DNA of 64,000 nucleotides from JALOOB01 sp040766655. GTDB lineage: Bacteria; Chloroflexota; Anaerolineae; CG2-30-64-16. Location: positions 186,001 through 250,000 of the forward strand of contig JAXGQB010000010.1 in assembly GCA_040766655.1 (NCBI GenBank). The letters run 5' to 3'. The notes beneath the pieces were generated by a model. The model saw nothing but the letters and a program-made list of their open reading frames with translations, was not told the origin of the DNA and searched no databases. The translations under genes were made by a program, and so were the position numbers. Within the stretch, counting starts at the first letter, position 1, and each line of letters begins with the position of its first letter. Below are positions 56,815 to 64,000 of this stretch, piece after piece.

Positions 56815-57831
56815 ATGGAGTATCGTCAGCTTGGCCGTTCCGGGACGCGCGTGGCGCCATTGTGTATCGGCACGATGAACTTCGGCAATCCGACGCCGGA
56901 GGACGAGGCGATCCGCATCGTCCACAGGGCGCTCGAGGCGGGCCTGAACTTCTTCGATACCGCGGACATGTACAACGCGGGGGAGAGCGAGCGCATCCTC
57001 GGCAAGGCGCTGGCGCTGCACGGACACCGGGACGACGTGGTCGTTGCCACGAAGGCCTTCTACCCTTCCGGACCCGGGCCCAACGACCACGGCCTCTCGC
57101 GGCGCTATCTCATCCGTGCGTGCGAGGCCTCGCTGCGCCGGCTGGGGACGGAGTGGATCGACCTGTACCAGATGCACCGGCCCGATCCGACCACGCCGAT
57201 CGACGAGACGCTCGAGGCGCTGACGCACCTCGTCGCCTCGGGAAAGGTGCGCTACGTCGGCACGACCACGCATCCTGCGTGGGCGGTGGTCGAGGCGCTC
57301 CTGATCGCGGAGCGGCACGGCTATGCGCGCTACATCACCGAGCAGCCGCCCTACAACCTGCTCGATCGCCGCGTGGAGAACGAAATGGCACCGGTGGCGC
57401 TGAAGTACGGGCTGGGACTGCTGCCGTGGGCGCCCATGGCTCAGGGCGTGCTGGCCGGACGCTACGGCACGGCCGCCGCGCTGCCGCCCGATTCGCGGGC
57501 GCGCGAGCGCGGGGGCGTGTATGCGGAGCGCGTGGAGTCGCGCGGGATCGCGGCGGGGCAGCGGTTCGTCGCGCTTGCGGCAGAGCGCGAGGTGACCCCG
57601 GCCCAATATGCGCTGCTGTGGGTGAAGGACCAGCCTGCGGTGACCGCGCCCATCTTCGGTGTGCGCACGCTGGCCCAGCTGGAGGAGGCACTGCCGGTCG
57701 CCGATATGGCGCTGACCGGCGCGGATCGGGCCGCGTGCGATGCGATCAACCCGCCCGGCAGCGTGATCACGAGCTTCTACAACTCCGCGCCGTGGATGAA
57801 GCAGCGCGTGCCCGGCGAGGGGGGTGCCTGA
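56815..57831 (+). CDS. Aldo/keto reductase (Tas/YajO-like)
   Basis: A 338-residue NADPH-dependent reductase. It begins MEYRQLGRSGTRVAPLCIGTMNFG, then GLNFFDTADMYNAGESERILG (catalytic Asp, Tyr), VVVATKAFYP (Lys), WIDLYQMHRPDPTTPIDETL (His) and the C-terminal NADPH-binding VTAPIFGVRTLAQLEEAL. ATG 56815 follows AAGGAGGGTG. The substrate is unknown. A strong terminator follows, which separates it from the respiratory cluster. Confidence 0.93.
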   Translation: MEYRQLGRSGTRVAPLCIGTMNFGNPTPEDEAIRIVHRALEAGLNFFDTADMYNAGESERILGKALALHGHRDDVVVATKAFYPSGPGPNDHGLSRRYLIRACEASLRRLGTEWIDLYQMHRPDPTTPIDETLEALTHLVASGKVRYVGTTTHPAWAVVEALLIAERHGYARYITEQPPYNLLDRRVENEMAPVALKYGLGLLPWAPMAQGVLAGRYGTAAALPPDSRARERGGVYAERVESRGIAAGQRFVALAAEREVTPAQYALLWVKDQPAVTAPIFGVRTLAQLEEALPVADMALTGADRAACDAINPPGSVITSFYNSAPWMKQRVPGEGGA

Positions 57832-57924
57832 CAGGGTGTGACGCCGGGGAGATTCGGTCGGGCGCACTCGCCAGGGACCCCGCCGAGCCCCTGACACCCC
57901 CCGGCGTGAACTTCGTTGCCATCC

Positions 57925-57962
57925 AAGCCGGCCAGGGAAAGGTCCCTGGCCGGCTTTGTTTT
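57925..57962 (+). terminator. Rho-independent terminator after the aldo/keto reductase
   Basis: AAGCCGGCCAGGG (57925-57937) and CCCTGGCCGGCTT (57944-57956) form a perfect 13-bp stem with an AAAGGT loop, followed by TGTTTT. This is the clearest intrinsic terminator of the window. Confidence 0.9.
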
Positions 57963-58032
57963 GCCCCAAAAACAGGCAATCGCCCTACGCGCGTTACATG
58001 ATTTCCTTATTCCAATCACTTGTGCCTGACGG

Positions 58033-58289
58033 TACAATGTTCCGAGCCAGCGCCCAGGGCAGACGATTCTCGCATCGACGCGTCTGTGGTGCGATCAGCC
58101 AGCGTCGACAGAGTCCAGCCGGGCAAGGGTGAGATCCTTGCCTTGCCATGCGCGGGATGGATCTGCCTTGTGGAGAGCACGATACGGTGGAAATGGCCTT
58201 TTTCAAGGAGTGAACACCCTTTGAGTGACCACATCAGGCTTAGTGTAAGCCCCAGGCAAAGGACAACCGCCGCATTAGGAGGAACTAGA
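58033..58289 (+). promoter_or_regulatory. Promoter remnant and long leader before the UxxC protein gene
   Basis: The 327-base space 57963-58289 holds a -10-like TACAAT (58033-58038) without a clear -35, a 7-bp hairpin GGCAAGG/CCTTGCC at 58122-58142, and AGGAGGA just before the next start. If transcription begins near 58045 the leader is about 245 bases. I recognise no riboswitch in it. Confidence 0.35.
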
Positions 58290-59765
58290 ATGTTCAAGAA
58301 GCGCAGAGCGCTGTTGCTGCTGTGCGTGGTGGTCATGACCATGCTGTGGGCCGTACCACTGGCAAGCGCTGAAGATCCGGTTCTCGGCACCGCCCCCGCC
58401 AAGGATGCGCCCCTGGTGGCGCAGATGGAGGGCATGCAGCGAATCAGTGTCAAGAATTTCGCCAAGAACAGCGTCCAGAACGAGGGCGTTGTGATCCGCA
58501 AGAGCTCCATCCAGGATGGCAAGATCGTCATCCCACCGGGCGGACTCTATTACTCGCTGCGCGTCTCGCCGCAGTCGAGAGGACTCTATGGCGATCAGCT
58601 CGTGATCGCCGGCAAGAAGCTCTATTTTGTCGAGTACGGGACGTCGTTCGACGTCATCCGCGATGTGACCATGAAGGTCGGCGACTGCGCGCCGATGGGC
58701 GACGGCAGCAAGTGCTGGGAGTTAAGCAGCATCGGCTACGGGTTCGCAGGTAACATTCCCGGCGCGACGTTCCAGATCCTGAAGCCGTCGGGCAACTACT
58801 ACGGCACCTCCTTCCCCGTACGTGTCTCACCGTTGCTGATCCCCGCCAGCGCGCTGACCTGGGGCAGCCACAACCCGACGGGCACGCTGCTGCCGGGCGA
58901 ACCGACCGACTGGCAGGTTCAGTACTATGGCTACAACGTCGCGACGAGCGGGCAATCGTACCTCATCGTCGATAAGATCACCGGGGAAGAGGTCCATCTC
59001 AAGGAAGCCGCCACCGGCGGCCTGACCTGGATGACCTTGACTGAGACCGCGCCCGTGACCGCCACCCTGGCTGCCGGCAAGACCATGGACCTTGGCAAGT
59101 ACAAGGTCAAGGTCGCCGCTCTGGATGCCAAGGCCAAGACGGCCGACATCGAGGTGCTCGAGGGCGATAAGGTCGTCGCCAGCGAGAAGCTGGGCCCCGT
59201 GACGGAAGAGATGTTCAACTACCTGCCCGAAGATCCCATGGCGCGGGACCGGTTGACGCTGAGCACCGATGAGTACACCGTGCACCTCCGCGTGTACGGT
59301 GGCGAGCCCTTCGTCGGCGAGGAAGTCGCGCTGGTGGGCTACACGGACCTGGTCAAGCTGGAGAATCCGTCCGACTGGCCGTTCGATCCGCGCTTCGTCT
59401 TCCGCCCCGACACCTGAAGCACCTGCTCCTTGCTGAACGAGGTGATGCTGGAAAACAAGGAACCCATCATCCTCGACAGCGCCAACAACGTGTTTGTTGG
59501 TCCGGATGAGTACTTCAAGGTTGTGATCGACGAATTCGACGGCAAGGCAGTGCAGGCATGGCACTTTGAAGATGTGAAGGGCAACGCCACAGAAAACCTG
59601 GTCGTGGGCGAGGGCACGCACGTCGACGTTCTGGTGAACGCGGCTTGTCGCTCGGTCTGGCACTTCGCAGATCGGGTCGCCACCACCCTGGTGACTGACC
59701 AGCAGAAGATGATCTCGGAACTGAAGGCGCAGGTCAAGGACCTTCAGGAACAGCTGAAGAAGTAA
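58290..59765 (+). CDS. Exported protein heading the cytochrome cluster, candidate selenoprotein (in-frame UGA at codon 376)
   Basis: An exported protein of 491 residues. Signal peptide LLLLCVVVMTMLWAVPLASA. The body is beta-rich with no family that I can name. ATG 58290 has AGGAGGA seven bases upstream. At codon 376 the frame meets TGA (59415-59417) after WPFDPRFVFRPDT and continues with STCSLLNEVMLENKEPIIL, WHFEDVKGNATENLVVGEG, CRSVWHFADRVAT and a coiled-coil end QQKMISELKAQVKDLQEQLKK. The UGA plus STC gives U-S-T-C, a redox UxxC motif, so selenocysteine is likely. There is no trace of a start site behind the UGA except TTG 59430. An intercistronic hairpin separates it from the 13-heme cytochrome, to which it may pass or regulate electrons. 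Confidence 0.78.
59428..59442 (+). promoter_or_regulatory. SECIS-like stem-loop behind UGA 59415
   Basis: CCTTG (59428-59432) and CGAGG (59438-59442) pair, with one G-U, around a CTGAA loop that holds a G. The stem starts 11 bases after the UGA, the same distance as the minimal E. coli fdhF element. Hand-folded and short. Confidence 0.45.
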
Positions 59766-59772
59766 GGTTTGG

Positions 59773-59815
59773 GGGTTGCCCGGCAACTGCTGTCGGGCAA
59801 CCCTCGCGTCTTTTT
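59773..59815 (+). terminator. Intercistronic terminator/attenuator before the 13-heme cytochrome
   Basis: GGGTTGCCCG (59773-59782) and CGGGCAACCC (59794-59803) form a perfect 10-bp stem, followed after seven bases by TTTTT (59811-59815). It stands between the UxxC protein gene and the cytochrome gene, so transcription may be partly ended here. Confidence 0.65.
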
Positions 59816-59826
59816 GGGGAGAAGCG

Positions 59827-61605
59827 ATGATGTGTGAGTCAAGAGACAGCCGTGCGGAGACCGTTGGACTGCAGCGCGGGCGTGCCGTCCGGCATTGCCT
59901 GGCCGGCGTGTTCGTCGTGCTGTGCCTCTTTGCAGGCGCCAACCAGGCCGCTGCGGACGACAGCCTGTGCGTGGGTTGCCACAGCGATGCCGCGCGGCTG
60001 GAGACCCTGACAGACCGGCCGGTCAAGCGGCTGTACGTGGATCCGGCCCAGCGGGCGCAGGACATTCACGGTGCATTCGAGTGTACGGTATGTCATGGTG
60101 GCGATACGACCCTTGACTCCACGGCGGCTTGCGTCGGCGTCGCGCATTCCGACCCAACCGAGCCTAAGATCCTCAAGACGACGTGCGGCACGTGTCACCT
60201 GGATATCACGACGCGCTACCTGACATCTATTCATAACACGTTCAATGGCATCCATCATTCTCTCAAGGACCTGCTGGGCCCGGACGAGGGCACGACACGA
60301 TTCGAAGACACGTGCAAGAAGTGCCACACCTCCTGCTCCGACTGCCACCTGAGCGATCCGGATCGCCGCGGGCTGCTCTGGCCCCGCATCGAGAGCCACA
60401 AGTTCGTGAGAAGCCCGGGATCCAACATTTGCGCGTCATGCCATAACGCCACCGGCGAGACGTTTTTCGGCGAGCCCGGCAACGAGGCGGAGCACGGCCC
60501 CAGCGTGATGGCCGAGGCGGGCATGGAGTGCACGGACTGCCACGTGGAGCGCGAGGTGCACGGCACGGGGACGCAGACCCTCTTCGTCATGGAGTCGCCC
60601 AAGCCGACCTGTGAGAAGTGCCACCTCGATCCGGCCTATCGTTGGTCCACCGATGTCGATGCGCCTGCTGCGCCGCAGTTCGACGATGCCGGGCCTGCGC
60701 ACGCGATCCACGGCACGGAGAAGGTGAGCTGCGTGGCATGCCACACCCAGTGGTACGCCAGCTGCTGGAACTGCCACGAGGGCCGCCAGGAGAAGACCGT
60801 CTACGACCTGTTCCTGGCGAACAATCCCATCACGGGCCAGGTGCACACCATCGTGCATTCGCCGGCCTCCGCGCCCGATTGGGGCACCGTGCCCCCCGAG
60901 ATCGGCGGCGAGTGGGCGGTCAAATCACGGCACAGCTGGGGCGACGCGCACACGTGCGAGAAGTGCCACACCAACCGCGACGTATGGGTCAACGAGCAGG
61001 AGCGGCGGGCGCCCTTCCTCGGGCTGTGGGGTCCCGACCGCACCAACGCGACCTACATCGACCAGGCCCTTGTTAACCTGATGGTGATCGACACCGAGAA
61101 GATGAAGCAGGACTTCCACGGTGAGCTGGCCTGCTACGACTGCCATGCGTCGCAGGGCGATGAGCTGTGCGCGGACTGCCATGCCGAGAGCGAGAAGTCC
61201 GGCGAGACGGTGCTGCCGGCCGAGGCGGACTGGTCCCGGACGTCCTATATACGCGCCCGTGAGAGCCAGGAGAAGATCCACGCCGCGCTGGCGAGCCTGG
61301 AGGAGTTTGGGGTCGATGTGCAGGCCTGGCGCGCGAACAGCGAGACGCTGCGCGGGCAATACCTGGCTGCGGCCAATGCATTTCACGCGGCTGCGGGCGA
61401 GATGCAGGCCGAGATGAGCACCATTGCAGCGAGCAGCGAGGCGCTGTCCGCGACGCTGGACGATGCACTGAAGGCCGGGGAGGCCCAACGGCGCACGCTG
61501 TTGGCGGGCGTCCCGTTGGCCGTCGGCGCACTGGGGAGCCTGGCCGTGGGTGCGTTCGTGCACCGCCCGAGACGTATTAAGGAGGAGGTTCGAGACAATG
61601 GGTAA
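59827..61605 (+). CDS. Tridecaheme cytochrome c with C-terminal membrane anchor
   Basis: A 592-residue exported cytochrome. Signal segment CLAGVFVVLCLFAGANQAAA. I count 13 CxxCH heme sites in order: CVGCH, CTVCH, CGTCH, CKKCH, CSDCH, CASCH, CTDCH, CEKCH, CVACH, CWNCH, CEKCH, CYDCH, CADCH, all before residue 460. A helical coiled stretch (about 475-560) and a C-terminal helix (LLAGVPLAVGALGSLAVGAFV) anchor it in the membrane, with a basic tail inside. ATG 59827 (MMCESRD) has GGGGAG upstream. It belongs with the 9-heme cytochrome and cytochrome b downstream to a quinol-linked, extracytoplasmic electron path, for an acceptor that cannot be told. Confidence 0.93.
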   Translation: MMCESRDSRAETVGLQRGRAVRHCLAGVFVVLCLFAGANQAAADDSLCVGCHSDAARLETLTDRPVKRLYVDPAQRAQDIHGAFECTVCHGGDTTLDSTAACVGVAHSDPTEPKILKTTCGTCHLDITTRYLTSIHNTFNGIHHSLKDLLGPDEGTTRFEDTCKKCHTSCSDCHLSDPDRRGLLWPRIESHKFVRSPGSNICASCHNATGETFFGEPGNEAEHGPSVMAEAGMECTDCHVEREVHGTGTQTLFVMESPKPTCEKCHLDPAYRWSTDVDAPAAPQFDDAGPAHAIHGTEKVSCVACHTQWYASCWNCHEGRQEKTVYDLFLANNPITGQVHTIVHSPASAPDWGTVPPEIGGEWAVKSRHSWGDAHTCEKCHTNRDVWVNEQERRAPFLGLWGPDRTNATYIDQALVNLMVIDTEKMKQDFHGELACYDCHASQGDELCADCHAESEKSGETVLPAEADWSRTSYIRARESQEKIHAALASLEEFGVDVQAWRANSETLRGQYLAAANAFHAAAGEMQAEMSTIAASSEALSATLDDALKAGEAQRRTLLAGVPLAVGALGSLAVGAFVHRPRRIKEEVRDNG

Positions 61606-62266
61606 GAAAGCGGTTCTGTCATTTGTTGGCATTTTTCTGTTGGGGATGGTCGCCGGCTCAGGCCTGGGGGTGTTGATCGGCAGGAGCTCGATGGATGTGC
61701 AGCGCGAGGCGCGCATCGCGAAGCTGGAGGCGCAGGTTGCGACGGCCACCGAGAATTACGCGCTGATGGTGCGTGAGTATAACAACCTCTACGGGCTGAA
61801 GGCCGGCTCGATGGTGATTGCGGCGGCCGCACCGGCGGCGGCCGCACCCGTGGCGGCTGCGCCAGCAGCGCCGGCCACCCCCGCGCCCGCCCAGGGCGAA
61901 ACGGCTGCTGAGGCAACGGAGGCGGCGACAGACGCCGCAGCACCGACCGCTGAGGCCGCATCCGCCGCAGCGGCTCCCGGCATCGTGGCCGATTTCAAGG
62001 CCATGGCCCTCAACGGAACCGGCGACCTGGAAGGGCCGCCGCCGCAGCCGTTCCGGTTCACCGATCTGTCCACGGGTGAGATCACCAGCTGGAAGTGGGA
62101 GTTCGGTGACGGTGAGACAAGCGAAGAGCAGAATCCGGAGCACACCATCAAGGCGTGCCCCATGGATCTCTGCACGGTCACCCTGACCGTCTGCGGTCCG
62201 GCTGGATGCGACACCGAGAAGAAGGACGAGTACCTGTGGGTTTCGGAGCAGTGCACAGGCTGTTAG
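61598..62266 (+). CDS. Membrane-anchored PKD-domain protein
   Basis: A 222-residue protein. A signal-anchor helix (LSFVGIFLLGMVAGSGLGVLIG) is followed by a short coiled coil (REARIAKLEAQVATATENYALM), an Ala/Pro-rich linker, and one PKD domain (about 150-215) with FRFTDLSTGEITSWKWEFGDGETSEEQNPEH. Four Cys (CPMDLC, CGPAGC) plus a final CTGC could form disulfides or bind metal. ATG 61598 overlaps the cytochrome gene by eight bases and has GGAGGAGG. It may hold the cytochromes together on the cell surface; that is an inference. Confidence 0.85.
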   Translation: MGKKAVLSFVGIFLLGMVAGSGLGVLIGRSSMDVQREARIAKLEAQVATATENYALMVREYNNLYGLKAGSMVIAAAAPAAAAPVAAAPAAPATPAPAQGETAAEATEAATDAAAPTAEAASAAAAPGIVADFKAMALNGTGDLEGPPPQPFRFTDLSTGEITSWKWEFGDGETSEEQNPEHTIKACPMDLCTVTLTVCGPAGCDTEKKDEYLWVSEQCTGC

Positions 62267-62370
62267 CGATGACGCAAGGGAGAATTCTCCGGCCGCCGCA
62301 GACCACGCGCCGTACAGGGCGCTGGTCAGGCCGGCAACCGGGAATCGCCGATCAATCAGGAGCAACCCTC

Positions 62371-63501
62371 ATGGTCAATCGAATCAGTCTGGCGCCAGTG
62401 GGATGGGTCGTCTGTCTCGTTGCACTTCTCGCGTTCTCGCCCGGCGTGGCAGACGCGAGGAGCGCCGGCGCGGAGATCGACCGGCTGTGCAGCGTCTGCC
62501 ACGCCACCCCAGGCCTCCAGATGCAACTGGCGGACGGGACGATGCAGTCGGTCTATGTCGACCCACAGACGTACGCCGGCTCGGTGCACGGATCTGCCCT
62601 GCAGTGCACCGCGTGCCACGCCGAGGTGCAGGCGTATCCGCACGCCACCGGCGACCTGGCGCAGAACCGGTCGCGCAATGCGCCCGAGCTGGTGCGCAAA
62701 TACACGGCCTGTGGCGAATGCCATCCCGAACAACTGACCGAGTTCCTCGGCAGCATCCATGCGGGCGAGCTCGCGACGGGCAACCAGGATTCGGCCATCT
62801 GCAGCGACTGCCACGGCAGCCACGACATCCAGCGGGCCGATCCGAGCCTGGTCGGCCTGCCGTTGGGACCGGGCGTCCACGCGTGCGGCGCATGCCACGA
62901 GGACCAGTATGCGCAATACCAGGCCAGCGCACACGGCCGCGCACTGCTGGAGAAGAGTGACACGAACGTGCCGGCATGCATCGATTGCCACGGCACGCAC
63001 GGCATGGGGAAGGCGACGACGGCCGTCTTTCGCGCTGGATCGCCCTACCTGTGCGCCTCGTGCCATGCCGACGAGGAGCTGATGGCGCAGTACGGCCTGT
63101 CGCCGGATGTGATGCGCACCTACGTGGCAGACTTCCACGGGACGACCGCGCAGCTCTACCCGCATCCGGGCGCCGAGGGACCAGCTCCGGAGGCAGCCGT
63201 CTGTTATGACTGCCACGGCGCACACGACATCCAGTATGCCAGCGACCCCAACAGCGCCGTCTCCCGCGCCAACCTGGTGCAGGTGTGCCAGGAGTGCCAC
63301 GAGGATGCGTCGGACAACTTCCCTGCGGCGTGGGTGGGCCACTATGCACCGACGCCGAAGAGGAACGCACCCGTGTTCTGGACCGCGCAGTTCTTCCTGG
63401 TGCTGACGGTCGGCGTCATTACGGGCATGATCGGGCACATCTCGCTCGACGTGCTGCGCGCGATCATCAACAAGCTGAAAGGAGGCAGTTCGGATGACTA
63501 A
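62371..63501 (+). CDS. Nonaheme cytochrome c with C-terminal membrane helix
   Basis: A 376-residue exported cytochrome. Signal peptide WVVCLVALLAFSPGVADA. Nine CxxCH sites: CSVCH, CTACH, CGECH, CSDCH, CGACH, CIDCH, CASCH, CYDCH, CQECH. Repeats such as CSDCHGSHDI and CYDCHGAHDI show internal duplication. A C-terminal helix FWTAQFFLVLTVGVITGMIG anchors it. ATG 62371 is chosen; the frame from 62155 runs through the previous gene. It overlaps the cytochrome b gene by eight bases, so the two form a unit, as in cytochrome c/b quinol dehydrogenases. Confidence 0.93.
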   Translation: MVNRISLAPVGWVVCLVALLAFSPGVADARSAGAEIDRLCSVCHATPGLQMQLADGTMQSVYVDPQTYAGSVHGSALQCTACHAEVQAYPHATGDLAQNRSRNAPELVRKYTACGECHPEQLTEFLGSIHAGELATGNQDSAICSDCHGSHDIQRADPSLVGLPLGPGVHACGACHEDQYAQYQASAHGRALLEKSDTNVPACIDCHGTHGMGKATTAVFRAGSPYLCASCHADEELMAQYGLSPDVMRTYVADFHGTTAQLYPHPGAEGPAPEAAVCYDCHGAHDIQYASDPNSAVSRANLVQVCQECHEDASDNFPAAWVGHYAPTPKRNAPVFWTAQFFLVLTVGVITGMIGHISLDVLRAIINKLKGGSSDD

Positions 63502-64000
63502 GACAGAAAGAAGCTTCATCCGGTTCTCTCTCAGCGACCGCCTCCAGCACATTGCGATGATGGTGAGCTTCGCCATCCTGGGTCTCACGGGCCTGCCGCA
63601 GAAGTTCAGTAGCCTGGGGTGGGCCGCGTGGATCGTGAACCTGATGGGCGGGATCGAAGGCATTCGCATCGTCCACCGGGTCAGCGCAGTCGTCCTCGGA
63701 ACGACCGTCATCTACCACATCGTGCGGGGCCTCTACGGCGTGTGGGCGAAGGGCCATCGCTTCGATATGCGCCCGCGGCTCCAGGACCTGAAGGACTTGC
63801 TTCATAATCTCGCGTTCATGGTGGGCATCCGCCAGACGCGCCCGCGTTTCGACCGCTTCAGCTACATGGAGAAGTTCGAATACTGGGCCGTGGCCTGGGG
63901 CATGTTCTCGGTTGCCCTCACCGGCATGATGTTGTGGTTTCCCGCCCTGGTCACGCGCACCATCCCCGGGTGGGCCGTCCCGATGGCCAAGGCGGCGCAC
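63494..64000 (+). CDS. Cytochrome b (formate dehydrogenase gamma/cytochrome b561-like), partial
   Basis: The first 169 residues of a membrane di-heme cytochrome b that continues beyond the window. Helices: IAMMVSFAILGLTGLPQKF, RIVHRVSAVVLGTTVIYHIVRGLY, and FEYWAVAWGMFSVALTGMML. Likely heme ligands are His in RLQHIAMM, RIVHRVSA, IYHIV, and the last visible residue His in AKAAH. It would take electrons from the quinone pool and pass them to the multiheme cytochromes c encoded before it. ATG 63494 overlaps the previous stop region by eight bases. Confidence 0.88.
   Translation, partial: MTKTERSFIRFSLSDRLQHIAMMVSFAILGLTGLPQKFSSLGWAAWIVNLMGGIEGIRIVHRVSAVVLGTTVIYHIVRGLYGVWAKGHRFDMRPRLQDLKDLLHNLAFMVGIRQTRPRFDRFSYMEKFEYWAVAWGMFSVALTGMMLWFPALVTRTIPGWAVPMAKAAH

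Noticed and set aside
12265..59417. Alternative genetic code (UGA read as an amino acid genome-wide)
   Set aside because: Many complete genes here end in TGA, often inside ATGA start-stop overlaps, and Trp is encoded by TGG throughout, so UGA is a normal stop apart from the three special sites.

Overview
The window is GC-rich, densely coded bacterial chromosome, most likely from the phylum Chloroflexota (Anaerolineae-like). That placement is an inference. It rests on exported proteins with Pro/Thr/Ala-rich linkers, an LPTTG-type cell-wall anchor, a MacAB-like exporter with a two-component system, an energy metabolism built on acyl-CoA carboxylase and B12 mutases, and dispersed palindromic repeats. 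No rRNA, tRNA, CRISPR array or prophage was found.

Layout. (1) 1-2.9 kb, minus strand: a B12 acyl-CoA mutase catalytic subunit (cut by the window edge) behind a lone aconitase-X catalytic subunit. (2) 2.9-10.7 kb, minus strand: a sugar operon with solute-binding lipoprotein, two permeases, phosphoheptose-isomerase-like SIS protein, ROK kinase, HAD phosphatase, deoxyhypusine-synthase-like protein and PfkB kinase. (3) 10.9-18.5 kb: sortase-type DUF4397 protein, rhodanese, small membrane protein, EamA transporter, aminotransferase, triple DsbA-fold lipoprotein and radical SAM protein. (4) 18.6-25.6 kb, plus strand: housekeeping genes (ABC-F, coaE, dnaJ, prmA, rsmE, trxB). (5) 25.8-29.3 kb: xylA-xylB and an acetyltransferase. 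(6) 29.3-30.6 kb: an IS200/REP-type transposase element with four transposase-less copies. (7) 30.6-37.4 kb: aldo/keto reductase, 3-hydroxyacyl-CoA dehydrogenase, a two-subunit aconitase X, metallopeptidase, mono-heme cytochrome and hydrolase. (8) 37.4-46.8 kb: propionyl/methylmalonyl-CoA module (carboxylase beta, biotin carboxylase, biotin carrier, methylmalonyl-CoA mutase, epimerase) with a B12-related activation protein. (9) 46.9-56.6 kb, minus strand: acetyltransferase, Ig-like repeat protein, histidine kinase/response regulator, and a MacB-like ABC exporter with two tandem adaptors and a secreted protein. (10) 56.8-64 kb: aldo/keto reductase, then an exported respiratory cluster of a secreted UxxC protein, 13-heme and 9-heme cytochromes c, a PKD protein and a cytochrome b (cut by the window edge).

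The most striking observation is three genes whose reading frame is interrupted only by one UGA at a position where a redox Cys is expected: the rhodanese (UGA 12265), the third DsbA domain of the thiol lipoprotein (UGA 15706 on the minus strand) and the secreted protein heading the cytochrome cluster (UGA 59415). Each UGA is followed by a possible SECIS-like hairpin. I read all three as exported selenoproteins. UGA is the normal stop of many other genes here, so this is specific recoding rather than an altered code.

Other points of note: direct heptamer repeats at 11-bp spacing, each 9 bp from a -10-like hexamer, ahead of the secreted protein gene at 55994-56563 and suggestive of response-regulator operators; two aconitase-X catalytic paralogues, only one with the swivel subunit; two mutases that differ at the Tyr/Phe specificity position; and an autonomous transposon flanked by its own MITE copies.
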